From Epiperipatus broadwayi (taxonomy: Eukaryota > Onychophora > Udeonychophora > Euonychophora > Peripatidae): 64,000 nucleotides of DNA. The notes below the pieces were generated by a model. The model was not told the DNA's origin. It made no database searches and saw nothing but the letters and a program-made list of their open reading frames with translations. Below are positions 47,120 through 60,434 of this stretch, piece by piece; the stretch's first letter is position 1; the number at the start of each line of letters is the position of its first letter. Location of the stretch: NCBI GenBank assembly GCA_028023455.1, contig JAQFVV010000042.1, positions 4,231,739 through 4,295,738 of the forward strand, given 5' to 3'. Position numbers and translations under genes: made by a program.

Positions 47120-47310
47120 TTGAAAATATCAAAACCACTAGGTAGGATGCACAAACTCTTACTGCATGATACATGAAACCCATAGGCTATGTTTTGGGCA
47201 GCTCTACTCTAACCAACTAAGCTATTCTTATCAGAATAGTTTAGTTGGTTAGAGTATCAATTTAAATTTAATATTCAAGGATCTAAAGAACACTAGTTTG
47301 ATTGACATGC
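47120..47310. repeat. Head-to-head pair of tRNA-like SINE heads
   Basis: A 23 bp stem (47205-47227 against 47233-47255, one mismatch, 5 nt loop) is formed by two A-box regions reading outward (TAGTTTAGTTGGTTAGAGT on plus, TAGCTTAGTTGGTTAGAGT on minus). B-box-like blocks follow on each side (CTAGTTTGATTGAC on plus; GGGTTTCATGTATC on minus). Confidence 0.6.
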
Positions 47311-50300
47311 TGTCATTAGTTAATCCAGCAATCTGGAGAAGAAAATACTACCACTAAAAATATGTTATATATTAATCTACATGTTTTTACTAATAGTTCA
47401 CGTTTGGAAAAAAATATATACACAGTATACATATACATGAATGTGTCTAAATAAATAAAAATAATCATGCTATCCTATGCATTGATGGTTATGTCATGCT
47501 TTTTCCTTTTTAAGATCAACACACAGAACTTAACTGACCGAACTTAGCTTAATCAGATTATTATTTTGTCCTTCAATAAAGAATATTCATTTAGTAATCA
47601 TTAGTGCTTGATTTGTAATGTTGGCTATAGCTACGAAAACAAAGAAATCCCAAGATGATTCTAGACTAAAACTCTAATTTTGAGGCAATATTTCCAGAAA
47701 TCGCATAAATAAAATGACTCAAAATTTGAAGCACATTTCAATAATCTAAGGAATTAGATCATCACAACAGCCACAAATTAGTATAAATATTTTGGTGGAA
47801 TGAGAGGATGTTCTTGCTGTCCATATTATCTAATTTTTTGAATTATGATTTGTTTCTGATACATCGTTAAAATTAAACAATAATCACAATAAGAAAACTT
47901 TAGCTAATAAACACTTCAACAGAATAAATTAGGAAAAACTATATCAAAATATTATATTATTGTAGAATCTTTTTATAAATACATAAAAATAAAACCAACA
48001 AAAATTTAGATATTGCACATTTTTATTTCATCAGATAACAGAATATACACAAAATTAAAAATACACATTATAAATAATTTTCAAAATAATAAAAAATAAA
48101 TTCATTTTCTTGGTTTAAAATAGAGAATATATTAGAAACAAGTTATTATACTTTTCCCACACATATTTTTTTTCTTCAAAATATATTTTTATATTTCCAA
48201 TTAGAATATTGTATTTGGAATGTAAGTTTTATTACAGAATGTACAGGCGAATACACTTTTTAATTATTGGGGAAGGGGGGAAGTCAGCTAATTAAATATT
48301 CCTTTAATAATAAAGATAACAAATATAAATTATAGAAAAATAAATGTTTCCAAAATAATCAATATAAATAAAAAAGAGTCAAAAATGCATTCTAGGGTAG
48401 ATTTATTAAAAATAAATAGACTTAAAAAAGTTAATAAATAAAATTCATTTCAGTATTTTTAATTCTCCCTCCCCAGGCATAACCGTTTTAAAATGAATAA
48501 AGTCACATGTACATTACAAGATTAATAATCTTAAAATTAATATAATTAATATATTTAATTAACCTCAGATCTTCTCATTATGATTTATATTGTATACAGA
48601 GGCAAATTCATTTTATTTTTAGCAGCGTAGCTTGTATTTGATACTTGATATCATTTTCTAGGCTTGGTTCAAACATTAAAATTACAATGTAAACTAAATT
48701 GGATAATATTGATCTGATGATTAATAACATTTTTGAACTTGAAATAGTCCACACTCATGTGATTTTTATTTTCCTGTTGGGTCTCTCCTTGCATATAATT
48801 TTAGTATTTTGTGAATTGAATGTATGGCCTGTCTCTTTTTCATAGATAAGAAGAATGAAGTTATACATACATTAGTTTTAGACTTATAATACTGATATAT
48901 GTGATAAACTTGTAAATTTGATCTTTATACTTTAAAAATAAAGTATAAAGATCTAATTTGCAAATTCAGCAAAAAATTATTATATTTCATTCAATGTTAA
49001 ATATAGGTTTAAATGAAATATAGGTTCATCATCTCCATCTTTTAACCTTTCAACATCACATACAAAAAAAAAATCAATTTTGATTTCTTTCTTTCCGAAG
49101 TGATCTTAATATTCAACATGAAGGCATTCCTAAAATTATCTACAATGACTATCAAAATAATTAAATTTCACTAAAATATTTTAGTGTTTATGGTTCACTT
49201 TATATACACATAATAGACAAATATATATATAAACTATCATACAAAGAATGATATATATATATTCACTAAAAAATTTTTTTTCTTTAAAAAAAGGGGAGCT
49301 TTATTTAAAATGACAGAAAATGAAACTCCTCCCAACGTTCTGGACCCAGAAATGGTTAGAGAATGAAATAGTTTAAAACTAGCACAAATGAGAACACCTA
49401 GCTCATATAAATAAAACAAAATAATTACTAATATATTTTGAAATATAAATTATAAAAAATAATTAAATTAGAAAATGGTTTATAAATAATAATACAGATG
49501 TTTTGGAGACATCCTCACACTTCAATTCAAACTTTTTTAAAAATAATAGTATAATTTTATAAAATCATAACATTATCTATCATTATTTTAGATAAGTTAC
49601 CTCCTTTTTTATATAACATTTAACCAATCTGAATGATATAAAAAAAATTGGAAAACCTTCAATCGATTATTAAGAGAAAATTAATAATGAAATAATTACA
49701 AATAGCAACCATTTTAATTCTATTTAGAGGAAAAAAATACACACTTTACAAGAACTTTTCAAAACTTCTACAATTATTCAAGATATCATGACAATTAAGT
49801 TGTGTTTTTACAAGTAAAAATTTTTTTTTAAAAAAAGGGAAATTGTTATTTTTATACAAAAAGTTTGTATTTAAATTCAGGCTTATTAATAAACCTGAAC
49901 ATTTTTATAATTTAATGAAATATTTCGAAATTTTTTTTTTTTGACTAAAATCATTTTTCTTACACTAAATCAATTTCTTGCTGCATATAACTGGAAATGA
50001 CTCCATCAAGTGATATAATAAACAGTATATTAACATGAGGTTATAATGGTAAAAAATATATCGGCAAAAAAAGCTGTAGCAAAGATAAATGGAATATTAT
50101 AGGATCAGAATATATTGAAAATCAATAAACAATCCAATATATGATACAACAGTGAAAGTATCATCAAGTATAGTAGTGATTTGGCAGTTGAAGGATAACA
50201 TATAAAAGGAATTGATGATAGCAGAAAGATTGTTGGTGAAGATCTACAAGAAAGTTGAAGAAAGTATAGCTGAATAATAAGAAAATTCAAGAAATAAGAC

Positions 50301-51930
50301 ATATTAAACATATAAGCTAAAAAAAAAAAGAGAAACTATAAACATATTATACGAAATGAAACAGTCAAGATAAATGGAACAATATGAAAATATACATAAG
50401 ATATATCAAGATTATTAAAGCAAATATTAAACTGGATACCACCAGAAAATATGAAGAGAAGACTCAAAAAGAAATTGGCAAAAAAAAAAAAAGACTACAT
50501 AAAGGAATAGAAAAAAAAATTTGGCAGAAAAACTGCTGATTATTATTATGGTAATTAAGAATTGAAAGATATCACAAAGTATTATATATTATAGGCCAAT
50601 ACAAAAAAAAAAAGGGTAGTTTTTTAGACAATTAGCATTTAGGTAAATGATATCCTATTGTAACGCAAATCAAAAGTAATACTTCAAACTAAAAAAATTT
50701 TTACCATTGATTTAAAAATTTCAAATGTTAATTTTCATAATTATTTTTTGAAAAATTATTATTTTAATTTTATATCATCAAAATCAGTTTGCTAAAAGTT
50801 CCTCATTATTTTTTTGAAAAAGAAACATTTAGCTGAAAAGAAAATATTAATAACTTGAATGGATCTATATTGACAAGATTTAAATTAAAAAGAATAATTA
50901 TTTATTTTAACATTCATACATTATTTGGATTTATTAAAAATTTGTCAGTAACATATTTGAGTTATTATATTTTTTAATTATAATTTTAATAACTATGGTA
51001 TTTATTTATATTCATTTCTTATGAAAAAATTTACTTCACATATTGATTTTTTTAATTACAAAAATATTTAAATAAACATTTTGAAAATTCACAAAAAAAT
51101 TTAAGTTATATTATAATTTTGATATACATATTCTTTACTTTTTAATGCTTGATTATGATTTCAGCTTGAAAATTTAGAAAATTAAAAACTATTAATCATG
51201 GATTAATGTTAGGGGAAAAAGGTGAAAAATAAAAATTACTATATTTTTACAAATATACTCATAGAAGATATAATAAAAACATGTTTTTAATATGAAAACT
51301 ATTGTTATATCATGCATTTCACTTTACACGAAATTCAACCAATGCTCAACAAGGCATTCTTTTCACATACTTAGCCACAAATTCTATAGTTAAATTCATT
51401 CAGAAAAAAACTCATATATATATATAATGATAAAAAAATATTGTAATAGATGTCATATTTGTTTGCCATTCAATTTTTTAATTTATATATCCTTTCTTGT
51501 TATTTACTTTGTTTTGTATGTTTTAAAAAATTTTTTTCAATATTTTTAAAAAATAACGAAAAAAAACATGAATGAAGATTTAATTGCAAGATTGCAAGAA
51601 TGGAGTAGCACCTTCATTTTTTATAATTGAATTTTAAAGATAGTATTAGTTCCTTTTCTAGTTTGAACAGAATTACATATTTCTTCCATATACAAAGTTC
51701 CCTTATTATTCTTTATAACATAGATCTGGATAAAAGTTCACTAATATTAGGCTAAAAAATACGAATCAAATTATGATCTTTAAAGAATTATTATTAAGCC
51801 ACTTCATTAAATAATTATAATTCTATTTTAAATACCATTGTAAGCAGGTGTGCATGTATGGGTATACAAAATATCACCCTGAATGCATTTTTTAATTTTA
51901 AAGTGAACACTTTTTTTCTTAAAACAAATC
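47311..51930. other. Long AT-rich non-coding stretch, A-rich at 50090-50610
   Basis: No gene or bounded repeat recognised. The part nearest 52072 is likely 3' UTR and downstream flank of the ARFGEF3-like gene. A purine/A-rich tract with A-runs of ten or more sits at about 50310-50610. Confidence 0.5.
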
Positions 51931-51936
51931 TTGGCA

Positions 51937-51942
51937 TTTATT
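51937..51942 (-). promoter_or_regulatory. Candidate polyadenylation signal for the ARFGEF3-like gene
   Basis: AATAAA on the minus strand, about 130 bases past the stop codon. In sequence this AT-rich, chance matches are frequent and other AATAAA sites lie further down, so this is only the nearest candidate. Confidence 0.3.
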
Positions 51943-52071
51943 ATTATTACTGATAATATTTTTATTTTTTAACTGTAGAATACAAAATTAAGGCAGTTTT
52001 AATATTGTGCCCAATGACTGGAATAACATTTTTAAAAGTAGTCAATAACAATTTTGACTAATTTTTTTTCA

Positions 52072-52311
52072 TTAAATACTTGACACAAGATTGATATGGT
52101 TAGGAGCCATGTTAACTAAACTAATGATTCGCAGAACCCAGTCCGCTAAAGCTTCTTTAAGACGAGAATCTGAGGCATGACAAAGAAGAAGATAAATGTT
52201 AGGAAAGGTAAGAGGTACAAATGTTTTAAATTGTTCATCAGGAAGTTGAGAGAGTAACTGCAATACTGTCATCAGCATTTCTGTCCATGCATGAATTCTA
52301 GCATCTCCATC
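52072..52311 (-). CDS. ARFGEF3: BIG3/ARFGEF3-like protein, terminal coding exon
   Basis: The exon starts after the acceptor TTATTTTAG and ends at the stop at 52072, coding 79 residues. It opens DGDARIHAWTEM and continues with VLQLLSQLPDEQFKTFVPLTF, NIYLLLCHASDSRLKEALADW and VLRIISLVN. The AWT, LPDEQF, FP and ALxxWxxRI positions match the C-terminal helical region shared by BIG1/2/3-type large ARF exchange factors; the linker in the preceding exon points to BIG3. The preceding exon ends in phase 0 (...TSIMK) and this one begins in phase 0, so the join is clean. BIG3 is a Golgi/secretory-vesicle protein related to Sec7 ARF-GEFs. Family assignment is from recognition, not a search. Confidence 0.78.
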   Translation of the reverse strand, partial: DGDARIHAWTEMLMTVLQLLSQLPDEQFKTFVPLTFPNIYLLLCHASDSRLKEALADWVLRIISLVNMAPNHINLVSSI

Positions 52312-52655
52312 CTAAAATAAAAAAAAAAAACATGCATAAAAATAATACAATATTAAACTTTTCTAACAAATTTTAATTCTACATCAGTTGTAATCCATAT
52401 CCATTAACATTTTCTTCACTGATAATAAATTTTAAATAAAAAAAATTATGGAGAGCTGATGACATCTCAGTATAAAAAAATAGGAAATCTATTTATTCCC
52501 CATAATTTTTGCAATAATGGAATTAATACAACTTTATTATATAATCTCCCAGTTTTTGAAAATAATTAAGTCTTATTTCAAATATCGAAGATCATTTATA
52601 TATTTTCATTTCACTATAATTATTAACAATTTAATTAAACAGATATGTTTACTAG

Positions 52656-53045
52656 ATCTATTTCATCACATGACCACCATTTCTTATGCTTGTGTATAAC
52701 TGTTGTTAAAACAGGCAAAACTCACTATACGTATGCCACACACAGCAAGCTAGAGTAATCAATGGATGCCAGAAGGCTTGTGCATAAAATCCCCATCTAG
52801 TGCCTACTCATCCAATATCCCCAGACTAGTTTATGGCTTGTGGCCTTAGTCAGTGAGGAGCCTTGGATCTGAGAGCACTGCATCTCACTGACAAAGGCCA
52901 CAAGCCAGAAACTAGTCTGGGGATATTGGATGAGTAGGCACTAGATGGGGATTTTATGCACAAGCCTTCTGGCACCCATTGATTACTCTAGCTTGCTGTG
53001 TGTGGCATACGTATAGTGAGTTTTGCCTGTTTTATCTATTTCATC
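52656..53045. mobile_element. Snap-back element F1, youngest copy, with perfect 12 bp direct repeats
   Basis: ATCTATTTCATC is duplicated at 52656-52667 and 53034-53045. Between them lie a 40 nt leader (52668-52707), a 150 bp arm (52708-52857), a 26 nt loop and the exact reverse-complement arm (52884-53033). The arms are gap-free with about three mismatches. The right arm ends precisely at the right direct repeat. There is no coding sequence. Confidence 0.9.
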
Positions 53046-56000
53046 CTAAACAAATATTTTTATTGCCTATCCAAATTCTGGTAAGATCATTATATTCATA
53101 TAAAACTTCTTAATAATATTCGTTAAAAATACAGTACTGAAGAAAGTCGTATTCATTGTGATAAGCAAAATTCAAGATTTTAATAATAATATGTAAAATA
53201 TAAACTGGGTCCCATCTATTAATGGGCAACATTTAAAAATATGCCATTATTTGACAAATACTTCTATAATTTTAGATAGCACAATAATAATTTTGGAAAA
53301 ATCATCCAATAATCTAAGTGGATTTTTCAACAATTTATTTAATTATCTTATTAGTCTGTCAGACCTAAATAATTATTTATCATAATATTAATAAAATCAA
53401 TTAATATGATAGATCTCTTTTAAAATTTTACAAATGATTTTTCATATATTTCATGAAATTAATCACTTATATGAGATATCTGATAAAAAAGCATTAATTT
53501 GCAGTAAATCTGAAATAGCTTCGAAAGAATGAATTGGATACTGTGCTCTTACTGCCTCAGAAAATAATATATATATATTATCATTTTTTAACTTAATAAC
53601 TTGCTTGATAAGCAATTTCATAGTTCAAAGTAAATCCCATCTTAATCTGACAAACATAATAATAAAATATATTATTAAAAAATTAAAAACAACAGGGAGA
53701 GAAGTAAAATACATTATTATATCTTACAGTTTGCAGACTACCAGAGGAAATGCATTCTATAACTTCTTAAGACACTGAACTGAATTTAAAATCAGAAATA
53801 CATTATTTCTAGTCCATGCTGGACATGGTGCGCATGTAGAAGATGTGGCTTTTTATATTACTATAACTCTAATTTTAAATATCATACCAGTTACAACTTT
53901 CTTAAAAATGAAGAAGAAAATTATATAACTCTAATTGTGTAAAATACTTAAGTAAGTGTAAATGGGCATAATATCATAATAAACTAAGTATTTTGAGTTT
54001 AATAAAAATATTCTCTATATGTATATATGAGACATATCAAGTATACAATTCATTTGGATGCTGTATTATCTAGACTATTTTATATCTGCTTTAGTTTTAT
54101 TAAGGATTTCATTACCTAAAGCCGCAATAAATTCCTCGTGTGATCTATGTGCCAAATGGCAACTCATCTTTTCTTTTGAGTTTTTTAATCATATTTAAAT
54201 GTTCAAATAAAAGTGGGTTATACTTACTTAATGTTTGTATTAAATTTAAACATTTCCATTATTTAGCTCTCCTATTTTTTCATGAGTCTTCTCAATGGGA
54301 GAATGTTATTAATTAAAAATAAAATAACATAATTCTATGGAATAGTAACCTTACATCTGTTCTCTTGCTACATTATTTATATAGGAAGCAATTTAAATTA
54401 AGTTGTAATAACAACATAAGGAAGTTTGTGATCTTGAATAACCTACATCAATTTCCTGCTACTACCAAACATGCATGTGATGTTATCTTTGAAATAGTTC
54501 ACAACAAAAGCAATATAATCAATCATCAGCTTTTGATTATCTTAACCAATTACATTGCAGTTTTTCACCGGTGACAAATAAAAAGGGAAAAATGGATCAT
54601 CAGCAATTTCTTGGGGGAAAATGTGATTTTATTTGCTTATGATAATTTGAATTTATCGTTTATCAAATATCTATCCATAAATCAGTATCATATTTAACTA
54701 GATCATTTTCAATGTTGTAGAGTATTGTTTAATCAAATACTACTTTAATGAGAATAGTCAATACTTCTTAATGAATTGTTACTTCACAAAATTCAGTATT
54801 TTTTTTGTTTCATTTGTCTTTCCCCCCACAATTTCAAAATTGTGGCTGTTAATTTGATTAATCAGTATTGTGCTCAATTCATTTATATTTTTATAAATTA
54901 TTCACGGTGGCTTTGTTCTACTTGAATTACTGGAATTGTTACTTTATTATGAGATCTATTTTGCAATCATGGAAATAATTCTGCTTGTGACTTTCTATAT
55001 ATTTTTCTTTCTCTTCAACTAATTTTCTTTTTTGACATCTTAGCATTGATATAACAGGTAATTAAATTAGTTGATAAATTGTATAATTACTGAATATGCT
55101 TCAGCTAAAAATAAGTTAAAATCTAAAGAGTATATTTTATCTGTGACCACTATTGATACTTCTTTATTTGAAAAAATAAAAAGATTAAAGCATCAAAAAA
55201 TGTTCTAAATTACAAGGGTAATTTAATTGTACTTTGAGAATTAAATTAAGTTTTCAAATTTTTTTGAACATTTAAAAAAAACAACTGAAAATCGAAGTTT
55301 CAATTGTGAAAATTTTGAATTGAAGATGATGAGGATTGGTAAGATAAAAAAAAAAAAAAATGAAAGCAACAAAATAAAAAACAATAAACAGCAACTTGGA
55401 AAATTTTAGCTAATTTAAACATCTTTCAATTTTTTCAAATAATAAAAATACTGACAATGCGTCCAGATAAAAAGACACATAGTATACAAAATATATCTAT
55501 TTTACTGTAACTGCAAACAATTCCTATTACACTAGTCAATATAAAATTTGTGATGGATTTCTGGCAAATTAAATGTACTTTTAGATTCAAGAGCTATGCT
55601 AAATGAGCTTTGAATCAAATTGCTTTTGCTTAACATAAAGAGTATAGTACACCCATATAATTTTATTTACAAGTTTCTTCAATAATTAAAGGATCTTATG
55701 AGAATTTTAACTGAACATCTGGCATGAGATGTAACTTTAGATAGGGGAATAATTAATTAAATAAACAAAATAAATACTTTTAGTCAGTAGTACATCGCCT
55801 TATACTATTTTAGGCTATGCATTATTATTATTCTCTCCGAATAAATATTATCAAATTGGTCTCAACAATATTAAGCTTATTTGTATATACTTTCATTAGT
55901 ATATATTTTAGTAGAAGAAATTATATCACACCACCTGTTTCACCCTACTTCTGGCTGTCCCTGAAAAATGTCATTAAAATTTAGTATAGTTTAAAAGTTG

Positions 56001-56319
56001 CAACCATAACTAGGCAAATACTTTTTTAAAAAAAATTATTTTCTTTCTTTCTTTTCATTGTTTTTGCAAAGATTCTCAGAAAATTTTTGAGGTCATCAAA
56101 ATCCTTGTAACATTACAGCAGTTTGGATTTCATGTATCTCCTTGTCACTGGCCCTAATGTGTGTACATACATAATATATATTTTGAAAGAAATATATTAA
56201 ATATTTGACATTTTATTATTATTAAAATGCCAAATGATAATAATTGAAAAAAAAAATCCAATTCAGGTCATAGTAATAAATTATTAAATCTGATTTGGAA
56301 ATTGCTCTGCAAAATTTAG

Positions 56320-56405
56320 TTGCTGACTCTGGAGATAGGATCCATGAATTAGTTCCTGGCTCACTTCCGGTGTTCAAACTTACGACTTCTCCAAAAATAA
56401 ATCAT
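56320..56405 (+). repeat. SINE-3 fragment
   Basis: GTTGCTGACTCTGGAGATAG, then GATCCATGAATTAG, CACTTCCGGTGTTCAAAC and AAAAATAAATCA match the repeats at 30930-31150. Old and partial. Confidence 0.45.
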
Positions 56406-58164
56406 TTATATAAATATTTATATTTAAAAACTGTTTCATATCTCAAAAATAAAAACTTTTAGATTACGTATTTATTTTTAAAATAGCTGGAGAAGGATCT
56501 TTAAAAAAAGAACATTAATGAATGATTGAGAACTTTAGGAATAGAGATTTTGTAAATCTTCAATTGTTTCCTAAATGTGTTTTATTTAAAAATAAAATAT
56601 AATCAAGGTTGAATTGTATAAGCTACAAATTGTAAAATAAAAATTATATGCAATATATATATCTGTGCATATAAAAAATTACCACGTAGTGAATGAAACG
56701 TTATAATAAAAGAGTTACTTCTAAGAGTAAGAGTTAAAAAATCGGAATGGGGGTAAATTTTTGCCAATTATATCCTTTTTATCATTACACACCTGCGGCA
56801 TATACATATACTTAGAAGTTTTAATTAAATAGCAGATCATCTCAATTATGTATTCTATTACATTGTTACTTTGGCTGTAATCAAGAGATGTAAAAAGTTG
56901 AGACGTGTTTATTAATTAAAATATGAAAGGCTTGGAGAATAATCTGTAATAAATTGAACTATTACAGACATGCGATTGTAATTTATTCTTTAAATTATAA
57001 AATAAAATATATTTACTGTAATTATTTTTTTGCAAATTTGAACCAAATAAATAAAACCGTGCGCGCATATAAAGTGTGTGCATCAATCTAAAAAAAAAAA
57101 TCAACAAACAAAAACACCGATAATCATTGCAGAACTCGTTCATCCTGCTACAAGTGATAGAAACAATTTGTAGCAGACACTTGGAATTAATGTGAGGAGA
57201 CATGTCAATAAACTGTCAGATAGAACAATTACCTGAGTGCATTAGTTCAAAACAGCCCACATTATATTTATTTCAGCTATTAATAAGTTAAAAGTTTCAA
57301 GAAGATGTCAAAAAGTCACGATATCAAAATGATCTTAATTTTTAAACCAAGAAAATAATGAATAAGGTTAAAAAGTAATAATGGAAAACAAAATAATACT
57401 AAAAAAAAAGAAAGAAAAAAACAATCAACCAATCATTACGTTGGGCAAGTTTCTTGTCACGTCTTGCTTTCTAAATTAGCGATAAATAACAATAACATGA
57501 ACATATAATTTCTGGTCACAAAAGTTAGAATCGTTCTAAATGCACATTTTATAAATCCCTATGGAAATTTTATTAATAGCTTTAAAGAAATGAGAAAAAA
57601 GAGGCACAAAGAGAAAACGATGTGGGTGGAAGCTAATCGAACTTACATCTAATAATAATAAAATATTATGCTAATTTTTTACAATGTGATTAACATCTAT
57701 AGCTTTTATGCTACTATATATATATGTAAATGTGGTTACAAATTTATAAATCGATTTATCATAAAAAAAATTTAGCAAAAAATAAATAAATATTAGCAGA
57801 GTAAATTTTAATAAAACCATCGTGCTCTAACGAATACTACTATGAAAACAACAATAATAATGATGTAATATAAAAATATCTTTAAAAAAAAAATCCAAAT
57901 TAATTAAAATTTATTAACTATATCATCATGTTCCCAATTTATTCCAAACCATCTCCAATTTGCCTATCTTTTCTACTCTTCTGCATATCAAAGAAAGGAT
58001 AAAGAAAATGCATCAATTTCTTACATTTTCCTTTATCTCTAAGAACGCACCCAATTCAATTCCACTCCACAGTTTTTTCTATTAATATTCTTTTTCCATA
58101 TATGTTTGTCTGAAAGTTTATAATGACAGCATTTATATATTGAATTATTTAATTAATCTAGTTT

Positions 58165-58298
58165 AATTATTATTATTATTATTTTTTTTCATATGTCATA
58201 ACATCGGCCGGGACGCGAACCCACAACCGTCTGCAACCAACTACTTGCTTGCATGGCAGCTGCGATACCTCTCGGTTAACAACGCAAGACAATTATTA
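58165..58298 (-). mobile_element. tRNA-derived SINE, subfamily 1, minus strand, in the ARFGEF3 intron
   Basis: The plus strand reads CATATGTCATAACATCGGCC, GGGACGCGAACCCACAACC, GCAACCAACTACTTGCTTGC and CCTCTCGGTTAACAACGC. AATTATTA flanks it at 58165-58172 and 58291-58298. It lies in the same orientation as the host gene. Confidence 0.85.
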
Positions 58299-58435
58299 AA
58301 TGTTTTTAACAAAAATTCAAATCTTATTTATAACTTTCCAAATACATTCAACTACTAATAACAATAAGTTAGTATAAAATATTTGTAAAAATAAATTTGG
58401 TTTCCTAAACAAAAAAATTCTATTAGAAAAATCAG

Positions 58436-58460
58436 TGTTGGTGGCCTAGTGGTTGGCAAC
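58436..58460 (+). repeat. Orphan tRNA-like A-box fragment
   Basis: GTTGGTGGCCTAGTGGTTGG resembles the start of a tRNA D-arm. No B-box follows, so it is at most a scrap of a SINE. Confidence 0.3.
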
Positions 58461-58739
58461 AATAATCAAATAAATAAACTCTAAATTAACTAAATAGTAT
58501 TTTAATATACAGTGTTTATAGACAGCAAACCCATAAATACAATATATGTGGTTTAAAAAAGATAAAACTCATTACAACACTATTGTAAAACAATTCCAAA
58601 TAAAAAGTTATTACATCCATTTAATGTTCTGTATATTCCACTTTATTCACTCATTATTAACAAAAAATACTAATTTAATAAAATTACAAATACATTCATT
58701 GCTCTATATTGAACTCAGAAGATATAATACAAATATGAT

Positions 58740-59385
58740 TAAAAAAGAAAAAATGAATCAGGGAAATGACAGAAGAATAGAGTGTGAAAGAACGAGATGA
58801 AAAGAAGAAAAAAACAAAGAACATGAGTGAAAAAAAAAATAAAGAGAAAAGAAGAGAGGCAGACATGGTGACAGAGAGAGGAAACAAGGAAAAAAACGAA
58901 GAGAAAGAGTGGCAGTAGGCTAAAAAGAAAAAAAAGAGTGAAAATAAGAAAAAGTAGGAGTGAAGCAGAAGAAAAAAAAATGGCAATGACAGAGGTAAAA
59001 GGAGGATGAGGAAAAGAAAAGATTAATGGAGAGAAGAAAAAAGAGAAATAAATAGATACAGCATTTTGAAAGAGGTAAAAAAAAAACAGGAGAGGAAAGT
59101 GGGAATGATCAAAGAAAAAAATAAAATAGAGAAAAATAATTAAATAAAAAAACAAACAAAAAAAATGAGATGAGAAAATAAGAAATAAAACAATATGAGG
59201 AAAAAAAGCAGAAATAAAAAAAAGTAAAAAAAAAAAAAAGACAAAAGGATAAGAGATGGAGATGACATGAAGAAAAGAGAATGGAAAAAGGGGAGAAAAA
59301 AAAAGAAAAAAATGAGATAGAAAAAGATAAGGAGAAACAAAAAGGTAGTAAAAAGAGAGAAAATATGATAAAGGTTAGTGGTAAG
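58740..59385. repeat. Polypurine (GA-rich) tract of about 650 bp
   Basis: Almost all bases on the plus strand are A or G (GAAAGAAG-type words with scattered T), so the host-gene transcript carries a long polypyrimidine stretch here. It produces overlapping minus-strand open frames of Phe/Leu/Ser only, which are composition artefacts. It is a candidate for intramolecular triplex formation. Confidence 0.85.
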
Positions 59386-60434
59386 ATGGGTATAGCAATC
59401 ATTAATGGCAGAATATTATAGATCACTTATGTTTAAAAAATATTAGAAAAAAATGGTATTATGGACCACAGAGCTCGAGTTTTAGCAGTTCATGAATTAC
59501 TAATTAACTCATAACATATACCAGAAATGACTGGCTATAGTTAATGGTAGTGTAACACAAAGAAATATGTTGTTCAAAAGTATCTGCTAATGCAATAGTC
59601 CAGGCACATTGTATGGTTAAAATGAAGATTATTCTTACAGAGCCAAAATTGTGATAGGTTAGTGACTATATGTTGCCATTCTTATCGACACACACTCTCT
59701 ACACTCTAGACTCATCATCAGTGCTTTGTAGAAAACAATGCAGAGACTAATCAAGAATTTATGGAACCAATTGTTTACATTTGCGATAGAGATGCTAATG
59801 TATTTCTCGATGAACTCTCTTTAATAGTTTTTGATTCTATCATTACCTGTTAATGAATTTTCTGATCTGTCCAATCTGATTTTGTTCACTGCAATCACTT
59901 CTGCATTTCAACAAAATGTACACAGATCTTCAATCATGCCCCTTTGAATGCATCCAACTATGAAAAGGGTCAATAAGTTCTCCTAGGCATCTTAGGTTTT
60001 CAATTATTCACAATAACCTTTAATTCCCAGGTGCATATGGCTGTTACTTTCCTGAATCTTATTTGCCCTTTTATCCATTTCAACTTGCCAACTTTGATAA
60101 TCTATTGCATATCTTACCTACTAGCTCACACTTGATGGATGTTTGTTGTTGCATCAATTCTTTCAGAGTTTAACAATTTACACGCTCAGCAGTGTACATG
60201 TTTTAAATTATTTATTTGAAAGAACTTTCCACAGATACTGTTTTACTAATAGGAAAAAACTCCCACCCTAGCAATAGCTTGCTACAGAATTTTAAAGGCA
60301 GAAAATAAGATGCTAATAATGTCTCTTAAGAACAACTTTTTGTTTATTTACAAGGCAGTTTTATTGATTTAAAATATAAAAAGATCATAGTTTTAATAAC
60401 TTAATCATTATTACACCTAACTACTTTATATAGC
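59386..60434. other. Intronic non-coding stretch
   Basis: Slightly less AT-rich than its neighbours. No exon with family similarity and good splice sites was recognised. Confidence 0.45.

Noticed and set aside
2210-58298. Functional tRNA genes
   Set aside because: All tRNA-like hits have SINE tails, target duplications or unpaired arms.
58696-59426. Several overlapping minus-strand open frames of 66-138 codons
   Set aside because: They are almost only Phe, Leu, Ser, Ile and Tyr because the plus strand is a polypurine tract. No family resemblance and no splice context.
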